Source: Arthrobacter sp. Soil763
Lineage (GTDB): Bacteria > Actinomycetota > Actinomycetes > Actinomycetales > Micrococcaceae
Length of the DNA stretch: 64,000 nucleotides
Assembly (NCBI RefSeq): GCF_001428365.1
Contig: NZ_LMSH01000002.1
Span: 682,132-746,131 of the forward strand
Direction: 5' to 3'
Shown: piece by piece, positions 7,951 to 17,613 of the stretch
Layout of the letters: each line of letters begins with the position of its first letter
Position numbering within the stretch: the first letter of the stretch is position 1
Translations under genes and position numbers: made by a program
Notes under the pieces: model-generated
What the model saw: only the letters and a program-made list of their open reading frames with translations
Databases searched by the model: none
What the model was told of the DNA's origin: nothing

Positions 7951-9171
7951 ATGGCAGATTTCAAGCAGTCCACCAAGCTTCATAATGTCCTCTACGACAT
8001 CCGTGGACCGATCCTGCAAGCCGCCCAGCAGATGGAGGCAGAGGGACACCGCATCCTCAAGCTGAACATCGGCAACCCGGCCCCCTTCGGCTTCGAGGCC
8101 CCCGACGCGATCCTCGTGGACATGATCCGCCACCTGCCGCACGCCCAGGGCTATAGCGACTCCCGCGGCATTTTCTCCGCCCGCACGGCCGTCTCGCAGT
8201 ACTACCAGACCCGCGGGATCCAGAACATCCACGTGGACGACATCTACCTCGGCAACGGCGTCAGCGAACTCATCACGATGTCCCTGATGGCCCTCCTCGA
8301 CGACGGCGACGAGGTCCTCATCCCCACCCCGGACTACCCGCTCTGGACGGCCTCCGTGGCCCTCGCCGGGGGCAAGCCCGTGCACTACCTCTGCGACGAG
8401 GAGTCCGGCTGGCAGCCCGACCTGGAGGACCTCGAGTCCAAGATCACCCCGCGCACCAAGGGCATTGTGGTGATCAACCCGAACAACCCCACCGGTGCGG
8501 TCTACCCGGAGGAAACCCTGCGGAAGATCGTGGCGCTGGCCGAGAAGCACGGGCTGGTGCTGTTCGCCGACGAGATCTACGAGAAGATCCTCTACGAGGA
8601 TGCCGTGCACGTGAACATGGCCGCGCTCACCGGCGACGACGTGCTCTGCCTGACTTTCAGCGGCCTCTCCAAGGCCTACCGGGTCTGCGGCTACCGGGCA
8701 GGCTGGATGGCCATCTCCGGTCCCAAGAAGGACGCGGCCGACTACCTCGAGGGCATCAACCTGCTGGCCAACATGCGCCTGTGCGCCAACGTGCCGGCGC
8801 AGCACGCCATCCAGACCGCCCTGGGCGGTTACCAGAGCATCAACGACCTGATCCTGCCGGGCGGACGGCTGCTGGAGCAGCGGAACAAGGCCTACGACAT
8901 GCTCAACGCCATACCCGGCGTCAGCACGCAGCAGGCCCGCGGGGCGATGTACCTGTTCCCGCGCCTCGATCCGGAGGTTTACCACATCCGCGATGACGAG
9001 AAGTTCGTCCTGGACCTGCTGCGCCAGCAGAAGATCCTGGTCTCCCACGGACGGGCCTTCAACTGGGTCCGGCCGGACCACTTCCGCATGGTGACCCTGC
9101 CGAACGTCAAGGACCTCGAGGAAGCCATCAACCGCATGGGAGACTTCCTGAGCCGGTACCAGGGCAACTAG
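7951..9171 (+). CDS. alaA: PLP-dependent aminotransferase, AlaA-like (glutamate-pyruvate)
   Basis: 406 residues, fold type I class I/II aminotransferase. Motifs: LNIGNPAPFGF (about 33), YSDSRGIFSAR (about 69), NPNNPTGAVYP (about 177), DEIYEKILY (about 211) and the Schiff-base lysine in SGLSKAYRVCGYR (Lys241). This set matches the AlaA subfamily making alanine from pyruvate and glutamate. ATG at 7951 has no strong ribosome-binding site. It stands alone between two hairpins. Symbol is by family resemblance. Confidence 0.8.
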   Translation: MADFKQSTKLHNVLYDIRGPILQAAQQMEAEGHRILKLNIGNPAPFGFEAPDAILVDMIRHLPHAQGYSDSRGIFSARTAVSQYYQTRGIQNIHVDDIYLGNGVSELITMSLMALLDDGDEVLIPTPDYPLWTASVALAGGKPVHYLCDEESGWQPDLEDLESKITPRTKGIVVINPNNPTGAVYPEETLRKIVALAEKHGLVLFADEIYEKILYEDAVHVNMAALTGDDVLCLTFSGLSKAYRVCGYRAGWMAISGPKKDAADYLEGINLLANMRLCANVPAQHAIQTALGGYQSINDLILPGGRLLEQRNKAYDMLNAIPGVSTQQARGAMYLFPRLDPEVYHIRDDEKFVLDLLRQQKILVSHGRAFNWVRPDHFRMVTLPNVKDLEEAINRMGDFLSRYQGN

Positions 9172-9189
9172 GATTCGGGACAGCAGCGC

Positions 9190-9209
9190 GGCCGGACGAA
9201 CGTCCGGCC
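9190..9209. terminator. Short hairpin between alaA and the PPK2 gene
   Basis: GGCCGGAC, a GAAC loop and GTCCGGCC form a perfect 8-bp stem. It lies 18 nt after the aminotransferase stop and about 28 nt before the next ATG, so it could end one transcript or sit in the leader of the next. Confidence 0.4.
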
Positions 9210-9236
9210 GGCTGCCTGAACCGGAAAGAGGCTTTG

Positions 9237-10091
9237 ATGGAAGAAGTCGTGAACTTCGACGAACACCCCTCCGAGACGCTGAAGGCGGGGAAGAAGTTCA
9301 AGCTCGGCGACCTCGACCCGGGCTCGACCCCCGGGTACGGCGGTGACAAGGCCGCCGGCGAGCGGCTGCTGGCCGAGCTCGACGGCAGGATCACGCAGCT
9401 GCAGGAGCAGCTCTTCGCCGAATCGCGGACCGGCGGCAGGAAGCGCGTCCTGCTGGTCCTGCAGGCGATGGACACCGCGGGCAAGGGCGGGATTGTCAAC
9501 CACGTCATGGGGCAGATGAACCCCCAGGGCGTCCAGCTTAAATCGTTCAAGGCCCCCACCCCGGAGGAACAGTCCTACGACTTCCTCTGGCGGATCGAAA
9601 AAGAAGTGCCGGCCGCCGGAATGGTGGGCGTGTTCGACCGCTCCCACTACGAGGACGTGTTGATCCACCGGGTGCACCGCTGGGCGGACACCGAGGAGCT
9701 GGACCGCCGGTACCGGTCCATCAACGAATTCGAGGCCCGGCAGTCCGCCGCCGGCACCAAGATCGTCAAGGTCATGCTCCACATCAGCCGCGACGAGCAG
9801 CAGGAGCGGCTCCTCGCCCGGCTGGAGGACCCCGAGAAGCGATGGAAATACAGCAGCAACGACCTCAAGGAACGTGCGTTCTGGGACGACTACATGGACG
9901 CCTACCAGGCCGCCTTTGAGCGGACCAGCTCCGAGCACGCGCCGTGGCACGTGGTCCCCGCGAACAAGAAGTGGTACGCGCGGATCGCCGTCCAGCAGTT
10001 GCTGCTGGACGCGCTGGAGGGGTTGTCGCTGCAGTGGCCCCAACCGGAGCTCGACGTCGACCTCGAACGCGAACTGGTGAAGCGCTCCTAG
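9237..10091 (+). CDS. Polyphosphate kinase 2 family protein
   Basis: 284 residues. Walker A MDTAGKGGIVNHV (about 78-90), Walker B-like GVFDRSHYEDVLI (about 133-145) and the lid segment RLLARLEDPEKRWKYSSND match PPK2, which transfers phosphate between polyphosphate and nucleotides (class I: ADP to ATP; others act on NMP). The ATG at 9237 follows GGAAAGAGG at a good distance. It converges on xseB with a 15-bp gap. Class and direction of reaction are not decided here. Confidence 0.85.
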   Translation: MEEVVNFDEHPSETLKAGKKFKLGDLDPGSTPGYGGDKAAGERLLAELDGRITQLQEQLFAESRTGGRKRVLLVLQAMDTAGKGGIVNHVMGQMNPQGVQLKSFKAPTPEEQSYDFLWRIEKEVPAAGMVGVFDRSHYEDVLIHRVHRWADTEELDRRYRSINEFEARQSAAGTKIVKVMLHISRDEQQERLLARLEDPEKRWKYSSNDLKERAFWDDYMDAYQAAFERTSSEHAPWHVVPANKKWYARIAVQQLLLDALEGLSLQWPQPELDVDLERELVKRS

Positions 10092-10106
10092 CCGGCGGCG
10101 GGCGGC

Positions 10107-10349
10107 TCAGCCCTCCTGGACGCCCTTGTCCCGCGCCGCGGCAAGCCGCTTGCGCGCGCCTTCGAGCCACTCTTCGCAGCGGGCGGCCAGGGCCTCTCCG
10201 CGTTCCCACAGGGCGAGTGACTCTTCGAGGCTGGCGCCGCCGGCCTCAAGCCGGCCCACCACGGCCACGAGCTGTTCGCGGGCTTCCTCGTAATTGAGCT
10301 TGTCGATGTCGGTGTCCGGTGCGGGGGCCGACGCGTTTTCTGCTGCCAT
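10107..10349 (-). CDS. xseB: Exodeoxyribonuclease VII small subunit
   Basis: 80 residues. The core [37 protein letters not shown] is the conserved helical hairpin of XseB, which stabilises the large subunit. It lies downstream of xseA on the same strand with a 140-bp gap, and the two likely share a transcript. The N-terminal 15 residues are variable and Ala/Pro-rich. ExoVII degrades single-stranded DNA from both ends to acid-soluble oligonucleotides. Confidence 0.9.
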   Translation of the reverse strand: MAAENASAPAPDTDIDKLNYEEAREQLVAVVGRLEAGGASLEESLALWERGEALAARCEEWLEGARKRLAAARDKGVQEG

Positions 10350-10489
10350 GCTGGTGCTCCTTGTCTGGAACCGGAACCACGTCGGGCCCGGCCCGGCCGC
10401 CGCTGCGGGCCGGGAATGCTGGTTGGGACAGTACTGCTGGATGGGGCGGTGCTGGAGAACGGTGCTGCTGCTGTGACAGGCAGCCGGGG

Positions 10490-11773
10490 TCAGTCCCCGG
10501 CGGACTGCCGCCCGGACGTGGACCGGGCCGTAAACCTGCCGCCGGCGACGCGGACGGCCAGGGCCGTGCCCGCCGGGGCCTGGTCCGGGTGGTACACCAC
10601 GGTGTGCCGGGCGCCCGGGGCGGCGTTGCCGTCGTCGAGCTGGACGACTGCGTAGCCCCGGTCCAGCGTTTTCTGCGGCGAGAGGGCACGTACCTGGGCT
10701 TTGAGGTGCACCAGCTGGTCCGCCGCCCGCACCACCGCGGTGTTGACGGCGGCGAACGAGCGGCCCTTGAGCCGTTCGACGTCGTCGTGCCGGGCCGTGA
10801 CCATGCCCTCCGGGGCGGCGAGCACCGGGCGGGAGCGCAGCGAGGCGAGCCGGTCGGCTTCGCGTTCGACCAGTCGGCCCACCCCACGCCGCAGCTGGTC
10901 GCGGGCCTGCCGGACGCGGGTGAGTTCCTCCGCGACGTCGGGCACAATCCGCTTGGCCGCGTCGGTGGGCGTCGAGGCCCGCAGGTCCGCGACGTCGTCG
11001 AGGATCGGCCGGTCCGCCTCGTGGCCGATGGCGCTGACGACCGGGGTGGACGCGCCGGCGACCTCGCGGATCAGTTCCTCGCTGCTGAACGGCAGCAGGT
11101 CCTCCAGGGCGCCGCCGCCGCGGGCAATCACAATGACGTCCACGACCGGGTGGGCGTCGAGCTCGCGCAGCGCGCCGATGACCTGGGCGACCGCGGTGTT
11201 GCCCTGGACGGCCACTTCGCGGATCTCGAACTCGACGGCGGGCCAGCGCAGCGCTGCGTTGCGGAGGACGTCCTTCTTGGCGTCGGAGTCGCGGCCCGTG
11301 ATCAGGCCGATCCGGTGCGGGAGCAGCGGCAGGCGCTTCTTACGCGAGTCGGCGAACAATCCCTCCGCGGCCAGCGCCTGGCGCAGACGCTCGATCCGGG
11401 CCAGCAGGTCGCCGAGCCCCACCGGGCGGATGTCCTTCACGGACATGTTCAGCCGACCCGTCTTCAGCCAGAACTCGGCCTTGAGCAGGGCCACCACCCG
11501 GGAGCCGCGCTCCAGCGGCAGGGCCTGGCGGTCCAGGACGTTCGTCCACACCGAGGCGGGCAGCGAGATCTCCGCGTCGATGTCGCGCAGCGTGAGGTAG
11601 GCGTTCGTGCCGCGCCGGTTGAGCTCGATGACCTGACCCTCGACCCAGGCGGAGGGCGCCCGGTCGATGTGCATCTTGAGCTTCTGGGAGAGCAGCTGCA
11701 GCGGCCAGGGGTTGTCCGGGCTGGTGTCGGCGGCGGTGGGCGGCAGCGTACTGGCGGCGGTGTTCTCAGACAT
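10490..11773 (-). CDS. xseA: Exodeoxyribonuclease VII large subunit
   Basis: 427 residues. An N-terminal OB-fold ([22 protein letters not shown], about 42-63) is followed by the catalytic domain with [30 protein letters not shown] and [22 protein letters not shown]. The last carries the GHE..D and RASTP motifs of the family. I start it at the ATG at 11773 (MSENTAAS); the frame is open back to 11938 but that stretch has no family similarity. Partner of xseB. Confidence 0.9.
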   Translation of the reverse strand: MSENTAASTLPPTAADTSPDNPWPLQLLSQKLKMHIDRAPSAWVEGQVIELNRRGTNAYLTLRDIDAEISLPASVWTNVLDRQALPLERGSRVVALLKAEFWLKTGRLNMSVKDIRPVGLGDLLARIERLRQALAAEGLFADSRKKRLPLLPHRIGLITGRDSDAKKDVLRNAALRWPAVEFEIREVAVQGNTAVAQVIGALRELDAHPVVDVIVIARGGGALEDLLPFSSEELIREVAGASTPVVSAIGHEADRPILDDVADLRASTPTDAAKRIVPDVAEELTRVRQARDQLRRGVGRLVEREADRLASLRSRPVLAAPEGMVTARHDDVERLKGRSFAAVNTAVVRAADQLVHLKAQVRALSPQKTLDRGYAVVQLDDGNAAPGARHTVVYHPDQAPAGTALAVRVAGGRFTARSTSGRQSAGD

Positions 11774-11958
11774 GCCGGCCACCGCCGGCGGGAAGTGCCT
11801 GGTGCATGGGGAGTGGTCCTTTGGTGGGTCAGGGAGCTGCTTCAACTCTATCCATAGCTCTACCAGCAGGGGCCGACGTTTCGGCCGGCCCGCTTTCGGC
11901 CCCGCCCCGGCGCCCCCGTAGGATGGCTCTACTCCCAACCCTTTCCTAGGAGACTTTC

Positions 11959-12822
11959 GTGCGCACTTTCGTCTCGGCCGTCGCGGTTTTGCTCGGCCTC
12001 GCCATGGCGGCCGTGGCGGTCCCCGCCATCTGGGTGGACCGCAACATCGTTCAGGAGGACGGCTTCGTGGCCCTGACCGCGCGGCTGGGCAAGGACCCCG
12101 CCTTCCAGCGCCGGCTGGCCACCGCGGCCGTCAACAACATCTCCTTCGGTGACCAGCAGCTGCCCGACGCGCTGGCCGGCGTCGTCAAGCCCGTCCTTGA
12201 GGACGCGGCACAGTCGCTGACGTCAATGCCCGGCTACTCCGAGGCGTGGGCGGAGACCCTGCGCCGGAGCCACCGCTTGAGCTTCGCGGACCCGCGCACG
12301 CTGCCCGCCGACGTCGACGGCACCACCTCGCTGACCCTTGACGTGGCCCCGTTGGTGGGCCTGGTGGTGAAGAAGGTCTCGGAGGCGTCCCCGGTGCCGC
12401 TGAGCGCGCCGGGAGAGGTGCGGATCGGGATCGGCCAGTCCAACCAGCGCCAGCTCATCGAGCGGGTCACGGCCTACGCCCCGATGGGCTCCCCGGTGGC
12501 CATCGGCGCCGCCGTGGCGTTCCTGCTGGCTTTTGTTGCCGCCCGGCGGAAGTGGACGGTCCTTGCCGCGGCCGGCGCGGGCACCCTTGTCCTGGCCGGC
12601 GTGTGGAAGCTGGGCGTCGAGGCTGCGGGCCGGGCGGTCCAGGGGACCGGGAACAGCAGCGACGTCGCGGAGATCTTCAAGCGGGAGTTCGTGGCGGCGT
12701 CCACGGCCGGCTTCGGAGAATGGCTTACGGCCGCGCTGGTGGTCGGGGGCGGGCTCCTGCTGTCCGGGGTCGCGGTCCGGGCAGTTGGCGGGCGCAAGCC
12801 GGGGGCCATCAGCCGCCCGTAA
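11959..12822 (+). CDS. Hypothetical membrane protein
   Basis: 287 residues from a GTG preceded by CTAGGAGA. A first membrane helix spans about 4-24. An extracytoplasmic domain of about 150 residues follows, with no Cys and no motif I recognise. Further helices lie near 174-192, 198-217 and 250-275. A TAGGAT box at 11919-11924 is the likely -10, giving a leader of about 28 nt. It is divergent from xseA and followed by ispH after 23 bp. Function unknown. Confidence 0.7.
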   Translation: MRTFVSAVAVLLGLAMAAVAVPAIWVDRNIVQEDGFVALTARLGKDPAFQRRLATAAVNNISFGDQQLPDALAGVVKPVLEDAAQSLTSMPGYSEAWAETLRRSHRLSFADPRTLPADVDGTTSLTLDVAPLVGLVVKKVSEASPVPLSAPGEVRIGIGQSNQRQLIERVTAYAPMGSPVAIGAAVAFLLAFVAARRKWTVLAAAGAGTLVLAGVWKLGVEAAGRAVQGTGNSSDVAEIFKREFVAASTAGFGEWLTAALVVGGGLLLSGVAVRAVGGRKPGAISRP

Positions 12823-12832
12823 CGGACACCGG

Positions 12833-12838
12833 TAGCAT
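12833..12838 (+). promoter_or_regulatory. -10 box TAGCAT before ispH
   Basis: TAGCAT lies 7 nt from the ATG at 12846. The spacer GGAAGGC also looks like a ribosome-binding site, so the gene may be read either from a leaderless transcript or from read-through of the upstream gene. Confidence 0.35.
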
Positions 12839-12845
12839 GGAAGGC

Positions 12846-13937
12846 ATGACCTCCACCGCTGTATCCATCCCGATGCCCTCCGTTCCGCGCCGGCGGCGCT
12901 CTCCGGAGGAAGTCCTGGCGGCGGCCCCGGTGGCCGGCCCCAAGAAGGTGCTGCTGGCCGCGCCGCGCGGCTACTGTGCCGGCGTGGACAGGGCCGTGAT
13001 CGCGGTGGAGAAGGCCCTCGAGCACTACGGCCCGCCGGTTTACGTCCGCAAGCAGATCGTCCATAACGTCCACGTGGTCAGTTCGCTGGAGGAAAAGGGC
13101 GCGATCTTCGTCGACGAAACCGACGAGGTTCCGGAGGGCGCGCTGGTGATCTTCTCGGCCCACGGCGTCTCGCCGGCCGTCGTGCAGTCAGCGGAGGACC
13201 GCGGGCTGCGCACCATCGACGCCACCTGCCCGCTGGTGACCAAGGTGCACCGCGAGGCGGTCCGCTTCGCGAAGGACGACTTCGACATCCTGCTGATCGG
13301 CCATGACGGGCACGAGGAAGTCGAAGGGACGGCCGGGGAGGCGCCCGAGCACATCCAGATCATCAACGGCCCGCACGAAGTGGACAAGGTGACGGTCCGG
13401 GACCCGGAGAAAGTCATCTGGCTCTCGCAGACCACCCTGAGCGTGGACGAGACGATGGAGACCGTGCGGCTGCTGAAGGAGCGTTTTCCCACGCTGCAGG
13501 ACCCGCCCAGCGATGACATCTGCTACGCCACGACCAACCGGCAGGTGGCCATCAAGAAGATCTCGCCGCAGGCGGACCTCGTGATCGTCGTCGGCTCGGC
13601 CAACTCCTCAAACTCGGTCCGCCTGGTGGAGGTGGCGCTGGAATACGGTGCCAAGGCTTCCTACCGGGTCGACTTCGCCAACGAGGTGGACGAGTCCTGG
13701 TTTGAGGGCGTCGCCACGGTCGGCGTAACCTCGGGTGCGTCGGTTCCCGAGGTGCTGGTCAAGGACGTCCTGCGGCTCCTGGCCGACTACGGCTACGGCA
13801 CCGTCGAGGAAGTCGTTACGGCCGAGGAAGACCTGCTCTTCTCGCTGCCGAAGGAATTGAGGGCCACCCTGAAGCAGGCCGGTGACGTCTCCCGGGCCCT
13901 CGGCGGCCGCGGCGCACGCAACCCGCGCCAGTCCTGA
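12846..13937 (+). CDS. ispH: 4-hydroxy-3-methylbut-2-enyl diphosphate reductase
   Basis: 363 residues. It catalyses the last step of the MEP pathway, HMBPP to IPP and DMAPP, with a [4Fe-4S] cluster. The three cluster cysteines are visible: Cys44 (PRGYCAGVD), Cys128 (DATCPLVTK) and Cys226 (ICYATTNRQ). The catalytic THxxH-like [14 protein letters not shown] region sits near 156. An N-terminal extension of about 35 residues precedes the conserved core, as in other actinobacteria. The frame is open upstream inside the previous gene, but family similarity starts after 12846. Confidence 0.95.
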   Translation: MTSTAVSIPMPSVPRRRRSPEEVLAAAPVAGPKKVLLAAPRGYCAGVDRAVIAVEKALEHYGPPVYVRKQIVHNVHVVSSLEEKGAIFVDETDEVPEGALVIFSAHGVSPAVVQSAEDRGLRTIDATCPLVTKVHREAVRFAKDDFDILLIGHDGHEEVEGTAGEAPEHIQIINGPHEVDKVTVRDPEKVIWLSQTTLSVDETMETVRLLKERFPTLQDPPSDDICYATTNRQVAIKKISPQADLVIVVGSANSSNSVRLVEVALEYGAKASYRVDFANEVDESWFEGVATVGVTSGASVPEVLVKDVLRLLADYGYGTVEEVVTAEEDLLFSLPKELRATLKQAGDVSRALGGRGARNPRQS

Positions 13938-13993
13938 CCGCGGTCTTGACTGTGCGGTCCTGACTGCGGGGCCCTGACCGCACCGTCCTAACC
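13931..13993. repeat. Degenerate tandem repeat of 12-14 bp spanning the ispH stop
   Basis: Successive units GTCCTGACCGCG, GTCTTGACTGTGCG, GTCCTGACTGCGGG, GCCCTGACCGCACC and GTCCTAACC begin at about 13931, 13943, 13957, 13971 and 13985. The first unit includes the ispH TGA. No gene lies here before rmuC ends at 14029. Confidence 0.5.
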
Positions 13994-14028
13994 TTCCATG
14001 GCTGGCCGGCAGTGCTGAGCCGACGGGA

Positions 14029-15273
14029 TCAGGCGGCGGGCTCCTCTTCCGCCGTCGCGCTGTGGCCGGCGCCCTGCTGCAGTTCGGGGGCGGCCACGGA
14101 ACGCGGCGTCACCTCGACGGCGGCGGGGGCCACCAGGCCGGCGGCGTCCATGGCATTGAGCTTCCGGGCTGTCGGCAGCACCCTGGCCTCCAGGGTCCCG
14201 ACCAGGGAGTTGTAGCGGTCTACGGAGGTCTTTAGCGACGAGCCAAGACGCGTGACATTTTCGCCCAGCGTGCCCATGCGTTCGTAGAGCTGCTGCGCGA
14301 GTTCGAAGAGCTCGCGTGCGCTGTCGGTCAGGACGTCCTGCCGCCAGGTGAAGGCCACCGATTTCAGCACCGCCAGCAGCGTCCCGGGGGAGGCAAGGAC
14401 GACATTCCGGGACAGGGCGTGGTCCAGCAGCGCCGGGTCCGCCGAGAGCGCCGCGGCGAGGATCGACTCCGCGGGGAGGAAGCAGACCACCAGTTCCGGC
14501 GCGTTGCCCGGAATGTCCCAGTACTTCTTGTTGCTCAGGGCGTCCACGTGGGCCTTGAGGGCCTTCGCGTGAGCGGCCAGCAACTGCTGCTGGCCGTGCA
14601 GGCTTCCAGCCGGCGCCCTGCCGCCTGCAGGGGCGCCGAGTTCCTGGGCCTCAAGGTAGGCCGCCAGCGGCACCTTCGCGTCGACCACGAGCTGCTTGTC
14701 GCCGGGCAACTGCACCACGAGGTCCGGGCGGACGGTGCCTTCTGAGCCCTGTCCGGAACTGTGCAGCTGCTCGTGGAAGTCAACGTGCCGCAGCATGCCG
14801 GCGGCCTCGACCACCCGGCGCAGCTGCACCTCGCCCCATTGCCCGCGGGCGCTGTTGGACCGCAGCGCGGATTCGAGGGCGTGCGTGGAGCGCAGCAACT
14901 GCTCGTCGGAGAGCCGGGCCTCCTGCAGCTGCTGTGCCAGCTGGCCGTACTGCTCCAGCCGGTCCCGTTCCAGCAGCGAGACCTGCTGCTGCACCGCGGT
15001 GAGCTTTTCCGCCACCGGCGCCAGCGCGCGCAGGACGTTGCCGTCCTGGCTGCGCGCCTGCCCCAGCTCGCGGTTCTGGTCCGCCAGCAGGCGGCGTTCG
15101 GCATCGGCCGCCGCGTACCGGGCGCTGACCTCCGAAAGCCGGGCGGAGACGCCGTCGAAATCCTGTTCCAGTGCCGCGGTGCGGCGGCGGTAGACGACAA
15201 AGGTGAAGGCGGCGCCGGCAACGGCCCCGATCAGCAGCATCAGCAGGGCGAGAATGAGTGCGAAAGCGTCCAT
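14029..15273 (-). CDS. rmuC: RmuC family DNA recombination protein
   Basis: 414 residues. An N-terminal membrane helix (about 4-26) is followed by a long Ala/Gln/Arg-rich coiled coil (about 30-130). The RmuC nuclease-like domain then has RGQWGEVQLRRVVEAAGM, RPDLVVQLPGDKQLVVDAKVPL and a later FLPAESILAAAL. RmuC limits inversion rearrangements in E. coli; its biochemical activity is not settled. The ATG at 15273 is chosen because it opens the membrane helix; the frame continues to 15483 only as antisense of ychF. Convergent with ispH. Confidence 0.85.
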   Translation of the reverse strand: MDAFALILALLMLLIGAVAGAAFTFVVYRRRTAALEQDFDGVSARLSEVSARYAAADAERRLLADQNRELGQARSQDGNVLRALAPVAEKLTAVQQQVSLLERDRLEQYGQLAQQLQEARLSDEQLLRSTHALESALRSNSARGQWGEVQLRRVVEAAGMLRHVDFHEQLHSSGQGSEGTVRPDLVVQLPGDKQLVVDAKVPLAAYLEAQELGAPAGGRAPAGSLHGQQQLLAAHAKALKAHVDALSNKKYWDIPGNAPELVVCFLPAESILAAALSADPALLDHALSRNVVLASPGTLLAVLKSVAFTWRQDVLTDSARELFELAQQLYERMGTLGENVTRLGSSLKTSVDRYNSLVGTLEARVLPTARKLNAMDAAGLVAPAAVEVTPRSVAAPELQQGAGHSATAEEEPAA

Positions 15274-15395
15274 GCCTTCACTCTGGCACGCACCCCTGAC
15301 ACTTTTAGCCAGTGACGCACGGTCACCCGGCATCCCCGAGCGAGGCCGGCGGCGGACGGCGGCCCGCCGCCGCAGGGTACCGCCCCGATTACCGG

Positions 15396-15401
15396 TAGAA
15401 T
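15396..15401 (+). promoter_or_regulatory. -10 box TAGAAT, likely leaderless promoter of ychF
   Basis: TAGAAT lies 8 nt before the GTG at 15410. There is no Shine-Dalgarno in the intervening CAATACTC, so the transcript probably starts at or within two bases of the start codon. Confidence 0.5.
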
Positions 15402-15409
15402 CAATACTC

Positions 15410-16495
15410 GTGGCTCTTACTATTGGCATCGTCGGACTGCCCAACGTCGGCAAATCAACCCTTTTCAACGCACTGACCCGCAACCAGGTGCTCGCGGCGA
15501 ACTACCCGTTCGCGACGATCGAGCCCAACGTCGGCGTCGTGAACCTGCCGGACCCGCGGCTCGAGAAGCTCGCCGCCATCTTCGGTTCCGCCCGCCTGCT
15601 TCCGGCTGCGGTCTCCTTCGTGGATATCGCCGGCATCGTCAAGGGCGCCTCCGAGGGGGAGGGCCTGGGCAACCAGTTCCTCGCGAACATCCGCGAGGCC
15701 GAGGCCATCGCGCAGGTCGTCCGCGTGTTCGATGACCCCGACGTCATCCACGTCGACGGCAAGGTCGACCCCCGCTCCGACATGGAGACCATCAACACCG
15801 AGCTGATCCTCGCCGACCTTCAGACCATCGAGAAGGCCATCCCGCGGATCGAAAAAGAAGTCAAGATCAAGAAGCGCGAGGCCGCTGAACTGGCGGCCAT
15901 CAAGGCCGCCCAGGCGGTGCTGGAGCGCGGAGACACCATCTTCTCCTCGATCAAGAGCGACAAGCTGGAGATGCAGCACCTCAAGGAGCTCGGCCTGCTC
16001 ACGGCCAAGCCCTTCATCTACGTCTTCAACGTGGACGAGGGCATCCTCGGCAGCCCCGAGAAGCAGGAAGAGCTGCGCGCCCTGGTAGCCCCGGCCGACT
16101 GCATCTTCCTCGACGCCAAGCTCGAGGCCGACCTCGTCGAACTGGACGAGGAGGAGGCCCGCGAAATGCTGGAAATGAACGGCCAGGAAGAGTCCGGCCT
16201 GGACCAGCTGGCCCGCGTGGGCTTCCACACCCTCGGCCTGCAGACCTACCTCACTGCCGGCCCGAAGGAGACCCGCGCCTGGACCATCCACCGGGGCGAC
16301 ACGGCCCCGCAGGCCGCCGGCGTGATCCACTCCGACTTCCAGCGCGGTTTCATCAAGGCCGAGGTCGTCTCCTTCGACGACCTGATCGAAGCCGGGTCCA
16401 TGGCCGAGGCGAAGGCCCGCGGCAAGGTCCGGATCGAAGGCAAGGAATACGTGATGGCCGACGGCGACGTGGTGGAGTTCCGCTTCAACGTCTAG
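15410..16495 (+). CDS. ychF: Redox-regulated ATPase YchF (Obg family)
   Basis: 361 residues, the usual length. G1 GLPNVGKST (7-15), switch region [12 protein letters not shown]3-like [20 protein letters not shown], an Obg-family coiled coil (about 130-170) and a C-terminal TGS-like domain ending [14 protein letters not shown] are present. YchF prefers ATP because its G4 is NVDE rather than NKxD. It binds ribosomes and acts in stress responses. The last 29 bp of this gene and its terminator recur downstream at 18503 and 21778. The reading frame here is complete. Confidence 0.95.
   Translation: MALTIGIVGLPNVGKSTLFNALTRNQVLAANYPFATIEPNVGVVNLPDPRLEKLAAIFGSARLLPAAVSFVDIAGIVKGASEGEGLGNQFLANIREAEAIAQVVRVFDDPDVIHVDGKVDPRSDMETINTELILADLQTIEKAIPRIEKEVKIKKREAAELAAIKAAQAVLERGDTIFSSIKSDKLEMQHLKELGLLTAKPFIYVFNVDEGILGSPEKQEELRALVAPADCIFLDAKLEADLVELDEEEAREMLEMNGQEESGLDQLARVGFHTLGLQTYLTAGPKETRAWTIHRGDTAPQAAGVIHSDFQRGFIKAEVVSFDDLIEAGSMAEAKARGKVRIEGKEYVMADGDVVEFRFNV
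16467..16495 (+). repeat. ychF 3'-end direct repeat, copy 1 (att-like)
   Basis: The 29 bp from ACGTGGTGGAGTTCC to CAACGTCTAG at the end of ychF are repeated exactly at 18503-18531 and 21778-21806. This is the copy in the intact gene. Confidence 0.85.
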
Positions 16496-16520
16496 TTCCT
16501 GACTTCCTACGTTTTCGGCG

Positions 16521-16554
16521 ATGGCCGCTAAGAACACCTGTTCTTAGCGGCCAT
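16521..16554 (+). terminator. Perfect hairpin terminator after ychF, copy 1
   Basis: A 16-bp perfect stem (ATGGCCGCTAAGAACA with TGTTCTTAGCGGCCAT) with a 2-nt CC spacer, followed by GCGCTTTT. The same hairpin occurs at 18557 and, with one base missing from the left arm, at 21832. Confidence 0.8.
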
Positions 16555-16734
16555 GCGCTTTTCGACCGCGTGCGAGGGTAAGAGTGCGTGAAATTCTGAG
16601 GCGACCGGGTCACCCGCGCGATAGTTTGACGGGCTCGGCCAGCCAAAAGCCCTGCATGGTGCCACGACAGCCAAAGGGGTTTCGCAGACGCAACGGACCC
16701 GGATCGACTGGCCTTATGAAATAGGGTCTGGCCC

Positions 16735-17082
16735 ATGGATATGCAAATAATTATCGCGGCCATGGCGTTGGCGCTTTCTGCGGTTGCCCTAGTGCGCGGG
16801 GAAATACTTCAAAGCCGTCGTGTCTCTGAAGACGCTCAGCAGCGTGCGGTGGAGTATGTCAGGGAAGCCTTGGAAGGAGTCCTAGGTGTCATGGAACACG
16901 CCGACGTTAGGCCTCCACCCAAGGCGGAAATTAGTAGAGTCATGCTCGATTTCGAGCGAACATGTCGACGTTGGGAGCAGCTGCTCCCAACGGGTGCCAA
17001 GCACCTGCGGCTGAGTGTTCGACATGCAATGGCGAACTGCTTCGGGGCCGCCGGCATCGATAGCGGCAGATCCTCGGATTGA
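16735..17082 (+). CDS. Hypothetical small membrane protein, probably frameshifted
   Basis: 115 residues. One N-terminal membrane helix (about 4-20) is followed by a helical region with paired Arg/Glu residues. The end, GIDSGRSSD, looks artificial. A second frame open to 17260 continues with a convincing aromatic-rich domain (see the next entry). I infer one original protein of about 170 residues split by a +1 change near 17060-17085, or two overlapping genes. First gene of islet A; the upstream 239 bp hold the ychF terminator and nothing else recognisable. Confidence 0.45.
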   Translation: MDMQIIIAAMALALSAVALVRGEILQSRRVSEDAQQRAVEYVREALEGVLGVMEHADVRPPPKAEISRVMLDFERTCRRWEQLLPTGAKHLRLSVRHAMANCFGAAGIDSGRSSD

Positions 17083-17260
17083 AGGCTTGGAGATAAGGAC
17101 CTTCGACTCACATTGGTGGGACATCGGCTACACCTATGTCGAGCACGCTCGGGCGCGTTTTGGTCATTGGTTGGTTGAAATTCCACGGAGGCCACTGGTT
17201 ATCGTTCGCTACGACCAGTGGCGAAGCGATGAAGACTATCCATCAACCAACTGGTCTTAG
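17060..17260 (+). pseudogene. Out-of-frame continuation of the 16735 gene
   Basis: Frame 2 here reads DPRIEGLEIRTFDSHWWDIG then YTYVEHARARFGHWLVEI and VIVRYDQWRSDED before TAG at 17258-17260. The density of Trp, Tyr, His and Arg and lack of low-complexity codons suggest real protein. An ATG-like start exists at 17015 in this frame but has no ribosome-binding site. Best read as the C-terminal half of the preceding gene after a frameshift; 17261-17490 then holds no convincing gene. Confidence 0.4.
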
Positions 17261-17490
17261 GCCTAGTGGCAAGCTGGCAGACGCAGCAGGGCGGGATCGC
17301 AGCGGCCCTACGGTCGATGTGCGGGAAGTGAATGGGCAACTGCTTGAGGAACCGATTCGTGTGCTCGGTCGAGCCGGCTGAAGACTGCGAATCTGAGGCC
17401 GAAACTCCTGACGCGAGCTCATTCGAAGAGCCCTCACAGTAAGGCCCACGTGGGGAGCAAGGGATCCAGCCAGGACGTGAAGGTTCTCTA

Positions 17491-17610
17491 ATGCGGGGGA
17501 AGAACCGTCGTCAAGTCATGAAATACTCGTCAATACTCAAACTTGGCCTTATGTTTGTTGAACTGTTTGGTCTAGCTTTCGGGCTGGCATCCTTCCCCAG
17601 AAAGCACTGA
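17491..17610 (+). CDS. Candidate 39-aa membrane peptide
   Basis: ATG at 17491 opens a 39-codon frame ending in TGA 17608-17610. After a basic start (MRGKNRRQVMKYSS) comes a hydrophobic segment ILKLGLMFVELFGLAFGLA (about 15-33), then SFPRKH. It stops 3 nt before the TTG start of the zinc-ribbon gene, so the two are probably coupled. The ribosome-binding site (GAAGG) is modest. Too short for a family call; a start at the second ATG (17518) is possible. Confidence 0.4.
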   Translation: MRGKNRRQVMKYSSILKLGLMFVELFGLAFGLASFPRKH

Positions 17611-17613
17611 GTA

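Noticed and set aside
10319..11857. 512-codon + strand ORF opposite xseA
   Set aside because: Composition is His/Gly/Val/Arg-rich with no family motif; it is the antisense shadow of xseA in GC-rich DNA.
17136..17381. 81-codon + strand frame in islet A
   Set aside because: It lacks a ribosome-binding site and overlaps the more protein-like frame ending at 17260.
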